From Monocercomonoides exilis (taxonomy: Eukaryota; Preaxostyla; Oxymonadida; Polymastigidae): a DNA stretch of 64,000 nucleotides. The stretch's first letter is position 1. Each line of letters opens with the position of its first letter. Location: positions 1,752,001 through 1,816,000 of the forward strand of contig LSRY02000007.1 of the NCBI GenBank assembly GCA_001643675.2, in the 5' to 3' direction. Below, one piece after another: positions 1 to 12,900 of this stretch. Below the pieces are notes generated by a model that was given only the letters and a program-made list of their open reading frames with translations, made no database searches and was not told the DNA's origin. A program made the translations under genes and the position numbers.

Positions 1-913
1 TTCCCTTCAACGAAAATTCTGCAATTATAAATATATCTATCAAGTGCTTTGTTCCATCCTTCTAAAATTTTCAGTTCATCTGTTTCTTTTTCCTTCTTCT
101 TCCAATTCACACATTCTGTAAGTTCTTCCAGTTCTCTTGTTGCTTCTTCCACAAAATGAAGTTCATTCACAATCACGTCTTTCAGCTCTCTTTCAGTTAC
201 AGCTCTGTTTAACAGGAACAGCCAAGCAGATTGATACGCAAGTTGAGTAAGTTTGCGGTGCATTTGGTGGTATTGGATAATTCCTTTTATCTCATCCAGA
301 TATTGTTCTTTTCCAAAAGTCTATAAATAGAAATGGTCGAAAAATATATCATAAAATCGCATAAAAAATATATAATTCAAACTACATGGTAATCAATAAA
401 GCTAATTACTTCTAAACTCATTTCCACCTGTTTCTTGAATTCATCACTTTCTTTTTTTCTTGAAGCAATTTCCAGAAGATAACTAAAAATTTTTGAAAGA
501 TATTCAATTGGAATATCTGAATGTAAATCATAAAGTATTATATAGCAACGGCAAAGTTGGATGATCATCATTTCATTCTTTCCTTCTTTTTTCTTCGTTT
601 CATCAATAACAGTTTCCTCAATTTTTAAACGCAACGACGAAACAAAAAATTTGTCTTCCACGGCACCTGTCCGCAAATTGCAGTTGCCTATATGGTTTAT
701 CAATAAAATGGCATTTTCCCACGTTATTTTATTATCTTCAATCATTGAGGTAATGGTTTCAAAAAATTCGCCAGATAAAACTAATTCCTGTTCATTTCTA
801 TTCATTTTATCTAGCAATTCATTCAATGCATCAATTTTTCCCCTTTGCTCAGAATCCAAGTGATCCCCTAAATGAGAAAACATATCTTCAAAAAGGAACA
901 AGAAACGTAACAA
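1..913 (-). CDS. Family gene copy A, partial (runs off the left edge)
   Basis: A two-exon gene read on the minus strand and cut by the window edge. Exon 1 (about 913-386) encodes a mostly helical, charged region. A 65-bp intron (385-321, GTAGTT..ATAG, phase 0) separates it from exon 2 (320-1), which contains a 'YHQxxRKLTQLAYQSAWLFL' type stretch, then 'NELHF' and 'ELEEL...WKKK'. The same blocks, order and intron position recur in copies B (57-58.4 kb) and C (61-62.4 kb), so the reading is supported by within-window homology. I recognise no catalytic motif. An armadillo/HEAT-like helical fold is possible but is only a guess. The true start probably lies in a small upstream exon; the Met at 913 lies in what looks like intron sequence, and the first conserved residues are at about 890. 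Confidence 0.7.
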
Positions 914-1443
914 AATAAAAAGTGAAAAATATCAAGGGGGAAAAATGTCAGTGAGATTATCAAATATTTGTTAACCCGAAAACATGTCAGTTGTGGATTC
1001 CTGATGTACATCGTAAATTATCCTTGAATCATCCATATTCTTTTTTTTTTTGAAATATGTTTGCATAAGATAATTTTAAATTTGAATATTTGGAAAAAAA
1101 AGATAAAAATACCGCAACAACCTTCTGCATACTTGATAAATAATTTTAAGAATTTGAATAAGCTCAAAAAGTGATCAATAATAATGTTGATCATAATATA
1201 ATATAAATATTTTATAAAATGAAATGGAACAAAATATTTGCATTAGACCTCATTTTGAATTATTATCTCATTTCTAAAAAGTTTGAAAAAAATATAAAAA
1301 GAAAAATAAATTTTCAAAAAAATCTCGAAAAATTGAAAAAGATTGAATCATTCACGATATAAAAAATGTTGGTATTCAATCACAAAAATTTCATTTAAAT
1401 TAATGGAACTGATCAGATCATTCTTTTAGAAATATTTTTTTTC
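914..1443. other. Intergenic, no gene seen
   Basis: AT-rich spacer of about 530 bp with homopolymer runs and a small palindrome around 1172-1192 (TGATCAATAATAATGTTGATCA type). I could not find a terminal inverted repeat here that pairs with the far side of the transposase gene that follows. Confidence 0.5.
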
Positions 1444-3208
1444 ATGGAACAATCAACATTGCAAAACATTCTTTGTCATGTTGAAAAAAGAATTGCACTT
1501 CCAACACATATTGAAACAGTTTCTACATCAGAGAAAAAATCATTGATTGAAATATCGTTAGAATTGATTAAGGATCCTTTGAATGGATTTTTTCGTCTTA
1601 CTGGATTTTCAAAAAATGAATTTGATATTCTTCTTCAACTTCTCGATCAAGAAATTACTCCGCGTCGAGGAAGAAAAAAATATATCAACAATTTCGAAGA
1701 CCAACTATTTATTTTATTGAATTTTCTTCATCTCGATTCTACAAAAATGACAAGTTATGTTACAAAACCATATTACAATTCTCATTCCGCAGTGATCCAT
1801 TTATTACATGACATTTGTTGCTCGGTAAAACAACCACTTTTGGACTTGCTGTTATCTTTTAGAAATGATCGTGTGAGAGAAATTCAGGATGTGGGATTAA
1901 TTGTAGATTGCACTATTCTACCAATTAACCGACCAAGTGGAAAAATAGAAGACGGAATGAAGTTTTTCAGTGGAAAGCACCATTCATATTGTGTTAAAGT
2001 GGAAGTGGGAGTAAATCCCAAACTTGGAATTGCCAGTACTATCAGCGATATTTTTCCTGGAAGCACACATGATTATGTTGTGTTTCAACATCATTATCCA
2101 ACATTTGAAAACAAATTGGGAAAAGCAAAACTGTTGGCAGACTCAGCTTGCATTGGAGCAAAAACATGGCTAGGTGCATACATTACGAAACCGTGTGGAA
2201 CGCCGGAGTTATCCAAGCACAGGGTAATCATTGAGCGTTTTTTCGGAAGGTTAAAGACGGTCTTTGCTGTATTTCGACAGCATTGGCCATTAAGCATTGA
2301 AGTAGTTGGAGATTTTTTTATTGTTGCTGTTTGTTTAACAAATTTTCATATTTTACAGAATCCTTTAACAGCCTCAGATTTAGAAGCCAATAATATTTTT
2401 TTTGCTGAATTACAAATGGAATATTCACGAAAGCAGAAAGCAAAGAAAGAAGCAAATCAGAAGTATTTGGAGAAACAAAGAAATAGATTGAATTCATCAT
2501 CATCGATAACATCATGTACTTCATTATTTCTTAATGACGATTTAGGTTTGTTTTTATTTTTTGACCCATATTGATGTTTAATTCTTTGAAAAAACAACAT
2601 TTTCATCAACAATATACCATTATTAATTTATTTCAGAAGTTCTAATGGAAAGCTGTAACCCATACTCAAGTGCAACTACAAGTGAAAAAGATCAAGAAAA
2701 GAAAAAAAAGATGAAGGTTTGTGAACAAAAAGAAAGAAATAGAGAAGAAAATGAAGATCAAAGAAAAATTGAAAATGAAGACCGCGATCACGAAACCATA
2801 GACTACTCATCTTCATGGCATCTTCCCTTCCAATGGAAATCTGTATGTCTTCATAGAGTTTCATCGCCAACTAATTTTCCAATCACATTTTGCTCATCTC
2901 AATCTTCTTCAACACAACCTTCTTCTACTCAATTAACAGCAACACAACCTTCTTCTACTCAATTAACATCAGAATCTTCTTCAACTCAATTGTCTTCAAC
3001 TTCACAATTGCATTCAAATTTGGAGTCTTCATCAATACACTCGCAACTTCCTTCTCTACCTCTGCAAAACTTGTATTTTCCTTCAAATCTCACTCTTCCT
3101 TCATCTTTATGCACATTTCCTCCTCAAAATTGTAACTTACAATCATCTTTGAATTCCACAGCTTCTTCTGGTTCAATTTCCACTCAAAGCAAAACTTCTT
3201 CATCTTAA
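1444..3208 (+). CDS. DDE transposase, Harbinger/DDE_Tnp_4-like, with Ser/Thr-rich second exon
   Basis: Exon 1 (1444-2545) encodes about 367 residues of a DDE_Tnp_4-type nuclease: a helical N-terminal region, then VDCT (about residue 154), an 'HHSYCVKVEVGV' beta-strand block, 'PGSTHDYVVF', LADSA (about residue 231) and IERFFGRLK (about residue 263). These give the D-D-E triad in the order known for the PIF/Harbinger and IS5-like family. A 91-bp intron (2546-2636, GTTTGT..TTTCAG, phase 1) joins to exon 2 (2637-3208). Exon 2 encodes a lysine/glutamate-rich stretch and a long Ser/Thr/Gln tail with repeated 'SSSTQPSSTQL' units. The tail is unusual for this family and may be separate host-like sequence. 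The Harbinger partner Myb-like protein was not found. The catalytic reading frame is intact, so it could be functional or domesticated. No flanking repeats were identified. Confidence 0.82.
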
Positions 3209-4745
3209 AATAAAAAATCATTTATTTGAAAAAGAAATCAGAAAAAAGTAAATTGTTTTGATATTTTTGAATAGCAGATTAAGATTTAAAGAGAGTTTAA
3301 TTATTATTTTTTATTCCTTTTGTTTTTGACACTATTATTTCCAAGTTGTTCTTTAGATATTGTTTGTTTCGCACGTCACTCACAAATAAAACAAAAGCTG
3401 TTGCTAAAATTCTTTAAACATTCTTTTTTTTTTATTTATCTTTATATTTTGTGTGATTGAAATGAAAAACATTTCTAATTAACAAAACTTTGACAACATA
3501 AAAAGGATTTCCAAAATTATGTTAAAAATAAGACAAAAAAAGTTATTTGGTGAAATTTGATATGAGAGGAAAATAAAAAAAGAAAAACAGATATAATTCA
3601 TGTTAATGAAACATTTTAATATTCCATCCTCACCTTGCTTTTGAACAATTTAAAAAAGTTTCAAGAATCGAATCAAACAAACAGAAACAATAAAATACAA
3701 AAAGAAACATTTTAATATTGAACAAACAAACCTTTTATTTCATTTTTTTATAGTTTTATTTTGTTTGCAATCATTAATTCCTCAATTAAAAAAATAGCGA
3801 TCACCAAAGCTTTGATCATAAAAATGCATTTAACGGCTGAAAAAAGAAAAGTATATTTCAAAAAAGATTGAGTCATTCGCGAAAAGAAAAATACATTCAC
3901 ATAAGAATAAACAATTCGCAAAAGAAAAACACATTCGAGTATAGGTCTATTTATGAAAAATGCAACTATTTGTTCCAAACTTATTTATCATCGAACTGAA
4001 ATAAGTCTAACATTCCCATGCATAAATATGAAGAAATTAAAAAAAAATATTGAGAAATACGTTAGATAAAATATCGTGGAACAAAATTCATTAAGCAAGA
4101 AATTTCGTCCCAAATGAACAATTCAATCTGTTGCGAAATGGAGTGTTAAGAAAAAATCAAAAAATAATTATTAACAAATAAATCCGAAATAAAATATATG
4201 CAATTTGAATGTTAATGTATTTTTCCATTGAATATGTTTATTTATTCCAAAGACCGCTGTTCATTAAACATTCAAATATAATCCAAATGTTCGAGTGATA
4301 TAATTATATTTTTGTATCCATTATAAATGTTTGAATATGTGAAATAAAAAAGAGAAACAAAAACTGGAGCATAACAAATTCTTTTGAAAGATATTCATAA
4401 AATATTTAGTTGGAAATTTTTGAGAAATAAAGCTTTATAAAATATCATCTGTTTATATGAATTAATTCTTAACTTTGAATAAAGTGACAAAAGTTATGTA
4501 GTGTCAATTTTTCAAATCAGAAAACATATAAATATTGAAATGCAACTGTTATTCAATGATATCATGAAAATCAAATGGATTGAATGAACATAAAATTCAT
4601 AATATAATTTTTTATAAACGGTTATCACACCTTCACAATACATGATAGGTTTTTAAAAACATTCCCATATTTCACTTATTTTCTTTTTTTTGAACCATTA
4701 TATACTATCAATCAAAAATCCGAAAAGTACTTGATCAAAATTCTT
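3209..4745. other. Intergenic AT-rich region
   Basis: About 1.5 kb without a supportable gene. Short direct repeats such as AAACATTTTAATATT (near 3608 and 3704) occur. No tRNA-like cloverleaf or promoter element was convincing. Confidence 0.5.
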
Positions 4746-7397
4746 ATGGCATCACCTTTGCACGTTACAAGCGCTGTTTTTGCAAATGCAGGTAGCAAAC
4801 CTGGATTAGAAATTTGGCGTATAGAAAACATGGAGGCAGTTCCTTGGGATGTGGAACGTTATGGGCAATTTTATGATGGAGACAGTTACATTGTTTTGCA
4901 GGTATTTTAAATTTATTTTATTCTGTTATTCAAAAATAGTTTTATGATTTTGTTATTTTAGACACGTGAATTGAGAAGTGGAAAGTTGGGTTACGATATT
5001 TTTTATTGGTTAGGACTGAAATCTTCTCAGGATGAAACAGGCACAGCCGCATATAAAACGGTCGAATTGGGTGATTCATTGAATGGCTCTGCACCTCATC
5101 ATAGGGAAGTGCAAGGACACGAGTCGGAACAATTTTTGTCTCTTTTCAGAGATGGATTTCAAATCATTGAAGGAGGCATTGATAGCGGATTCCGCCATGT
5201 GGAGCGCGATGGAATTGAACTGAGATTATTCCACGTGAAAGGAAAAAGAAACGTTAGAGTTTCGCGTGTTGATTTGAAAGCATCGTCAATGAACCATGGA
5301 GATGTATTTATTCTTGACTGTGGGAAAACATTATTTGTTTGGCTTGGTAATGGATGCGACAAAGCCGAAAAGGCAAAAGGTTTAGAGGTCGCCCAGAAGA
5401 TTAGAAATGAAGAGAAGAAAGGAGACGCAACCATCGAAGTTTTGGATGATGGAGGAAATGACAAAGAAGAGATCGCAAAACCATTTTGGGATGCATTGGA
5501 GGGCTCTCCAAGCGAAGTTTTGAGCGCCGAAGAAGGTGGAAGCGACGCTGAATTCGAGAAGAATGCTACACAAGCAACAAAGCTTTATTGCATTGAAAAT
5601 GATACACTCTCTCTTGTTGCTAGTTATCCAATAAAACGATCTATGCTTGAAACAGAAAAGATATATGTGATCAACACGTTTGATTCTGTGTTTGTGTGGG
5701 TTGGAAAGAAAGCTGCTGTACAAGCGAAAAAAGAGGCAATGATGAAAGTCCAAAATCATCTTAACGAGCTTGAGAAGCCAATGACTGTTGCAATCACTAG
5801 GGTTGTAGAAGGAGCAGAAATGCCATTATTCAAGGACAATTTTGCTCAATGGGACCCTCCACGCATGTTGGATCCTTCTCGTCAAGGTTATTCCGTTGGC
5901 AAAGTATCATCTGGCCTGAAGCAAGAGAAAGTTGTTTTGTCCGCTGAAAGAGCACAAAAGCTTCATGAGCCAACAATTAAAATGGACGAAGGATCAAAGC
6001 ACGTCCGCGTTGGAAGAATTAACAACTTCCAGCTGGAAGACATTCCCGAAGATCGACATGGTGTATTCTTTGCTGGTGATTCATATGTTGTTGTGCTCCA
6101 ATACAAACTTAACAGGGTTGACAGAGCTGTTGTATTTATGTGGCAAGGAAGAGATTCATCTACAGATGAAAAAGGAGCAAGTGCGTTTATCACAAAGGAA
6201 ATTAGCGCTGATCTTCCAAAGCCTCAGCAAATTCGTATCACTCAAGGTCATGAAACTCCAGATTTTCTGGCTTTATTCAATGGAACATTTGTGGTGAGAG
6301 AAGGAGGTGTTCCAGCCGGATGGAACGCAGTTCAATCTAAGGTTGCAGCAGAAGGAGGAGTTATGGAGACTGAAGAGCAGGCGAGCGAAGTAGCACTGTT
6401 TCATGTGAAGGGATATTCAATCCATGACACGCGAGCATATCAGGAACCCACCGACTGCGGAAACTTGAATAGCGGAGATACATTCGTGTTGTTGACTCCA
6501 GCAAAGGAATATGTGTGGTACGGACGCAATTCAAATGAAGGAGAGAGACAATGCGGGAAAAACATTGCAATGAAGCTGAAAGGAGAAAGAGAAGTGGTTG
6601 AAATGGAAGAAGGAAACGAGCCCGAGGAGTTCTTTGCTGCTCTTGGCGGAAAGAAGGAATATGTTCAACAAGAGGAGGAAGAAGAAGAATTGCCAGAGCC
6701 ACGTCTTTTCCACTGCTCCGATGCTATCGGTGTATTTCGTGCTGAGGAATTGTTCAACTTCTCGCAAGACGATCTTAATGGCGACGATGTGATGATTTTG
6801 GATGCATACGATACTATCTGGGTGTGGATCGGACATGGATGCAACAAGAACGAGATTGAGCAGTCAATGATTGTCGCAAAGGAGTATCTCGAAAGCAAGC
6901 CTGATGGAAGAGATACAAATATTCCAATTGTGCAAGTTAACGAGTTCGAAGAATCTCCTGCTTTCACCCAGCACTTCCCTGGATGGACCCAGAAAGAAGC
7001 TTCAACATTTGTCGATCCTTACCAAGCACGTCTGGAACGCTTGAAAGCTGAGAAAGAAGGAAAAGCACCTGTTGGACAAGGAGTGCTGAAACTTCCTCAA
7101 CTTCGCTCAGTTGGTAACCGTATTAACACTGGAGCCTCGTCTTCTTCCGTTCCTTCATCTGCCCCACCGCCAAAGCCTGCCCCGAGTGTTCCTTCATCGA
7201 CTGCCTCGCCAAAGCCTGCCTCAAGTGGCCCAGTTGAAATTCCAGATCCTTCATCTGTTGGTGATGATCCCACAAAGAGAGAAGCCAAACTCAGTGACGA
7301 AGAGTTTATGAACGTGTTCAAAATGACAAAGGCTGAGTTTTATGCTTTGCCAAAATGGAAGCAAACAAACAAAAAGAAGGAGACCGGATACTTCTAA
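4746..7397 (+). CDS. Villin/gelsolin-family actin-binding protein
   Basis: Exon 1 is 4746-4901, a 60-bp phase-0 intron follows (4902-4961, GTATTT..TTTTAG), and exon 2 is 4962-7397, giving about 863 residues. The start Met lies just before 'LEIWRIE', and the first gelsolin repeat continues across the splice ('DSYIVLQ' then 'TRELRSG...DIFYWLG'). Six gelsolin-like repeats can be followed through blocks such as LFVWLGNG, SVFVWVGKKA, SYVVVLQY, EYVWYGRNS and IWVWIGHGCN. A Pro/Ser linker leads to a C-terminal villin headpiece ('LSDEEFMNVF...LPKWKQTNKKKETGYF'). This is the full villin architecture at the usual length (about 820-870). Known villins sever, cap and bundle actin under Ca2+ control. The headpiece ends exactly at the TAA, which argues that TAA is a real stop in this organism. 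Confidence 0.95.
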
Positions 7398-8862
7398 AAC
7401 GAACTAGCCTTTGATTGCCCTCGTATTAATACATGTTCATCAACAATTTTCTGCTTGTTCTGTTTCTTTTATTTATCTAATTCTTGGTATTTGTTGAGTT
7501 TTATTTTTTTGCATTTATCCGATGCTTTTTTTGATGAACGTAATTGTATCAAAATGTTTGACATTGTTGCGACAGTTCCAATGTTTATTGTGATTGAGTT
7601 GTTTAAAAATAGAATTATTAATTGATTCCATTTTATTCACATGAATTAACAGTTTAAATTTTTTATGTATAGAAAACATTACGACACCATTCCGTTTTCC
7701 TTTATTTATATTTAAAAATTGTTAAATGCTTTAAAACGAGAAATGAGAAGCATACGTTAATAGGATTAAGAATGAAATTCACTCAAAAATGAATTTCGCA
7801 TCACATTACTCTTAAAGAATATGACGCATGTTTTTTGTCTTTCTGAAAAATGTTTTGGATTTGTTTTCGTTTGAGAATCAGTTTTCATTCAAATATCAGA
7901 AATTAATCTTTGGGGGGAAAAAAATTCAATCAACCATTGAAGTTAAAAAAATCAACAAACAACGAATAACTTATTATTGAAAATGAATAATGTCAAATAA
8001 TAAATTAATTTTTGAAGAATAATTTTCTTATTCAAATACTTAAATATCTGTGAATATAAAAGATCATTCTTTATTTAACTTTAAAAATTATTTCTTTTCA
8101 TTTTGATGGTTTTAATAAACAAATTTTTGAAGTTTTATTCATTTTTGTCTTCAAAATAAAACGAACATTTTCATAATTATGTGAAAGGTAATTTTTAATG
8201 AAATATTTTTTCCCTATCGAAATATTCAATTTTAAAATATATATTTCATAACTTTTAATGGACATTTAAAAGAAATGATATTATCTACAAAGAATAAAAT
8301 ATTAATCCATCACAAACATTTGCTTTTATAACGTTTGTAAACCAAAAAATTTGAAAATATTAATATTATTTTTATTGACAAAAGAAATTGAAATAATTTG
8401 CATTTCGAAAAAAATATTGATTTCAACAATAATCACCCAATTAATGTTTGAAATTCTATTAAAGGGTGATTGGTTTTGTAATTATTTCATTTTTTGGGAG
8501 TGTTGATGATTGAAAGGTTTTTCATCTTTTGTTTAAAAATTCGTATTCAAATGTTGAATGAGTCTCTTTTGCAACAAAAGATAAAAGTTTCATTTGAAAG
8601 AAAGATAAGGGTATCTGAAACTGAAGTTGTGACCTTTTTTGATGTTGATAGCAAATATTCGAACTTTAATTTTTGAAAGATTTAACTTATAATTTTAAAA
8701 ATCACACAAATTTTGAGGGAAAAAAAATTAAATAAAAACAAAAAAATAACTGAAATTGTTGAGTGGCAGTGAATGAAAATGAAGTGAAGATATAAATATA
8801 CAAGAGCTCTATTGTTTGATATGCGATAAATGGTGGATAAGTTGGAGATTTTTATTAAAAAA
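7398..8862. other. Intergenic with relic transposon ends
   Basis: About 1.46 kb downstream of villin with no convincing gene. It holds isolated copies of the GGGTGATT/AATCACCC terminal motif used by the 242-bp MITEs (inverted near 8430-8440, direct near 8464-8471), probably worn element ends. A 60-codon open stretch at 8494-8676 has no support. Confidence 0.5.
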
Positions 8863-9104
8863 TGGGTGATTCTTTTTGAAAAGTCGCAAATGTTTAATTT
8901 TCGAATAAATCAAAAATTTCATATCTCGATCAAATTTCGGTTCCCACTCATGCAACTTCTCCAAAGTGGAGGATATAATTTAACAATCCTATTTAACACA
9001 TTCATGAAAAGTTGCATAAGTGGGAACCGAAATTTGATCAAGATATGAAATTTTTAATTTATTCGAAAATAAAACATTTGCGACTTTTCAAAAAGAATAA
9101 CCCA
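8863..9104. mobile_element. 242-bp palindromic MITE, copy 0
   Basis: Both ends carry TGGGTGATTCTTTTTGAAAA (one end reads TGGGTTATTC), and the whole unit is close to a palindrome, with inverted subterminal GTTCCCACT and AAATTTGATC blocks. It is exactly the length of copies 2 and 3 (26106-26347 and 34795-35036) and has no coding capacity. The flanks are AA and TG, not a clear TA duplication, so this copy is older. A further AATCACCCATATG terminus at 9119-9131 just outside is another relic end. Confidence 0.85.
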
Positions 9105-9335
9105 TGTTTTCATAAATAATCACCCATATGAAAATTTTAATAATTTGCCACGATCCAATGTCTGAGATATTTGAAAGGGGAAAATATCTATAAATTGCAT
9201 TAATCCTTTTCAGCACACGTTCTTTCCATTTGAAACAAATTATCAAATCGAAATATTTGATTGAAAAAATATGTTTTCAAAAATGATCACACAATTGCTG
9301 TCTATTAATTTTATTTATAAAATGTTTTTTTGATA

Positions 9336-9692
9336 CAGTTTGTGTAAAAAATACCGGACAAGATCGATATCTCAATAACAGCAAGAAGAAAATTTCTCTA
9401 AAATTTCCACAAAATATATCTCATCAATTCAAACTCACGTGACATACAAGACTTTCATGGCAGCTTCGCTTGAGCTCAGAAAAATTATTTTCAAAATCTA
9501 TGAGTAGTGGGATTTTGAGTCTCTCCGAGATTTTGAAAATAATTTTCTCTGAGTACAAATGAAGCTATTTAGAAAGTCTTGTATGTCAAGTGAGTTTGTA
9601 TCGATGAGATATATTTTGTGGAAATTTTACAGAATTTTTCTTCTTGCTGTTATTGAGATATCGATCTTGTCCGGTATTTTTTACACAAACTG
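9336..9692. mobile_element. 357-bp palindromic MITE with TA target duplication
   Basis: Starts CAGTTTGTGTAAAAAATACC and ends in its reverse complement, flanked by TA on both sides (9334-9335 and 9693-9694). The inverted arms extend well over 100 bp each (CGATATCTCAATAACAGCAA on both sides, then ATATATCTCATC, then the AGACTTTC/GAAAGTCT region). TA duplication and CAGT ends are typical of Tc1/mariner-derived MITEs. The ends differ from the CAGTCTGTCC ends of the mariner element at 41 kb. Confidence 0.88.
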
Positions 9693-9788
9693 TACATTTA
9701 ATTGGTGATGGAAGTGAAGAACAATTTTACGTCACCTAGGGTTTGTTTGAAATACAGCAACAACACAAACAAATACAAAAACAAAAAC

Positions 9789-9819
<31 letters not shown>
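9789..9819 (+). repeat. Poly(A) tract preceded by (CAAAAA) units
   Basis: A run of 31 A residues preceded by several CAAAAA-type units, about 90 bp upstream of the UVSSA-like start. It could be an expanded simple repeat or the tail of an old retroposed insertion; no target duplication was recognised. Confidence 0.7.
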
Positions 9820-9910
9820 CTACAACATCAGAAAATGAATAGAAAACTTGTTTCAAATTAAACTCTTTGAGATTCTGAACTTTTTGAAATGATATACCCA
9901 TTCTTAATTT

Positions 9911-12900
9911 ATGTCTGCGATTGAAGGAATTGTTCAACAAATTTTCAAGCAATGCAAACACGAATTGACAGATACAGAATATGAACGATTATTCCTTATT
10001 GCAAATAGTTCAGAGGATGATAGTACAACACTTTTTTATGTTATCTTAACTTATCTTTGGGGTGAGAATTCTTCATCAAGACTATTTGCAGTTAGAGCCT
10101 TAAATTACCTTATGAAAATCAATTCTACAATTCTTTATCTTTCAAGCTCAAACCTTCCTTCTATTATTGATCTCTCATCTGGGAAAAATCCTTTTTTTCC
10201 TTTGCCACAACCAATTGAACTTGCCGAACAGCTTCAAAAAGAATTTTCACAATATCTCGGTTCGTGGTCAGAACTTTACGGAGCATCTTATCCTTTATTT
10301 TCGCATTCGCTTAGATTTATGGCTTTACAAGGTGTGCAAATAATTCCGCCAAAAAAGCAAGCAGCTCTGAGAAAGAGAAAAGATTTAATAGAAAACTCGC
10401 AAAAAGTTCTTGAATTATACAATCTTTTTGAATTGCTTGAAAATATAGTCCCACAAATGAATCTTCATCTGCAGAACGCTCGCTCAATTCTGGAACAACT
10501 TGCTCCATCGAGTGTAGATCAATGGATTGGAAATTTGGAAGAAAAACTTGGTGGCATAAATAGCGAGTCATCAACAACACTTGATTCAGGAACAATTCGA
10601 CCATTTGGGTTTGACATCGTATTCCAAGAATCTGACTTTGAAGATCACAGAAATCCCAAAGAAAATAAGAAGATCCTGGGGAATTTGCAAGTAAATGATC
10701 AAACACAAGAGCAATTCAAAGAATTACTTGTGCATCTCTCGAGATTGCAAAGTGTTTGCAGGACAAATGCTGATCTGCATCAAGAGACGCAGCGCAGACA
10801 CCTGCCTCGCCGTCCTGGCACATCCCCAGCGAAATCCACTGGACAAGCAGCACGGATGCCTTATCCCCCTCGCAGGCCTTCTTCTTCTTCTTCTTCTTCT
10901 TCTGCTTCTGCTTCTTCTTCTCCTATTTCTGCTTCTGCTTCTTTTCATTATTCTCCTTCTCCCTCTCCTTCTCGCTCCCCTTCTTCATCAACTCCAGAAA
11001 AGACTCCTTCTCAGCTGCTCAGCTCTCTTTTCTCTTTCGGTGCAAGTCTTCTTCCGTCTGATTTAATCGAAAAATCCTTTTCTCGTGTTGAAATATGCAT
11101 GTTTTCCCACATTTACGAGCGGACCAACATCAAAAGAGGGATAAAAGGCTGCAGGAGATGGAAGGCGCTGAATTTGGATTCTTTTCTCTTCGAAAAGCTT
11201 TTTGAGAGAATCAGCAAGAAGCTGAAGGAGAAATACAAAGACGAATTAAGTCAATCCACAGATAAAGAGAACCAGCCGTTTTTTGAAGAAAAAAAGGATA
11301 ATTTTCCCTCTCCTGATGGCAAAGCAGCAGATGGAGCACAAGAATCTTCTGTGTCTTCGTCTGATACCAAAAATGAGCTGTCATTGAAGACGATAACAAG
11401 ACTGTTTGAAAAGATGGCGTTGGAAATGTATGAGGAATGCTTGGGGATCACAAATGGTGCGAGGATTGTGGCAAATCAGGTAAAGATCCTTCATCTGGAA
11501 GAGGAGCTGATGAAAATGAATGAGAATGAAAAGAAAGACGTGAAGAATGAGAAGCAGAAGAAAAATGAGGCGAAAAACGAGGTGAAAGATATTTTGAATG
11601 CAGAGTCAGAGCCAAAAATGGCAGATGTGAAGATAAAAGACGAAATTGAAGACATTTCTGCATTCAGTTTCAGCACTCCAAAGCAATTGTCATCATCATC
11701 ATCTTCTTCTTTATCACCAACCACCAATAATCAATTATCTACAAGCCCATCCTCATCCTCATCTTCCCCATCTTTCTCTTCCTCTCCCTCTCCCTCTTCC
11801 TCCTTTCCCCCCAAACATTCCCCAAACCCTCCTCAAAGTGTGTTTGGCTCTCTGCTCTCAGCCCAGCGTGCGAGCGGGACAAGCACCGAAGCGCGGGCAG
11901 AGCAGCTGAGAAAGAAAGACCCCACAAAAAACGCAGAATATTCTGTTTTTGACATCGCCAAGGGAAATGCGCCGTTGGATGTGATGAATGCGACTGTCTA
12001 TTCGGCAACAGCTGCAACGAGCAGCGGGCTGAGTGCGAGTGAGCTGAATCTGGGGGAGATTTTGGGGGGTGGAAGAGGAAGAGGAAGAGGAAGAGGAAGA
12101 GGAACAGAAATAGGAACAGACAAAGATAGAGGAAGGGGAAGTGGAAGTGGAAGAGAGATGAGAAATGGGCAAACCCCTCTTTCAACCCCCGTTCGTCCTG
12201 GTTCAAAGAATTCTTCTTCTCTTTCTCCTTCTTCATCCAAGCCATCCATCCAAGCAAAACCGCCTGTTCCGCAGGAGCTTGTTGAGCTACACCGCAAAAT
12301 TGCACCAGTTTTGTCGTTTTTTGAGTCAGATTTTGATCCGATTGTGGCGAAAGAAGATCCAAAGAAAGTGAAGGCGATGTCGAACATGGGAATACAGCGG
12401 CTGCACAGATTCTATGGATCGCTGGCGGAAGTGGACTATGAGGAGGAAAGAGAAGGAGAAGGAGAAGGAGGAGAAGGAGGAGGGAAGAAGAAGAAGAAGT
12501 GGAAAGGAGCTATTGATGATGATGATGACGATGATGATGAAGAGGAGGAAGAGGAGGAAGAGGAAAATGCAGAAGGTGATGACGAAGGAGAAAGATGGAG
12601 AGAGACTGAAAGAAAGAAAGAAAGAGAAAACAAAAAGAGAGAAGGAATTGGAAGAGAGAGAAATTTGGAGTTGATGAATGAAAGAATAAAAGAAGGAGAA
12701 GGAAGAGAAGAAGGAGAAGGAGAAGAAGAAAGAAAATCATACAAATCGGGAGAAAAGCGAATGAAGCTGTCGAATGGGAAAGTGGTTGATCCGATGCATG
12801 TTCGATATGTTGTGTTAAAAGAAGGAGAAAAAGAAGCTCAGAAAATTGTCGAGGCGAAAGAGAAGGAAATCAAAGAGAAAATGGAAAGAGAAAGAAAACA

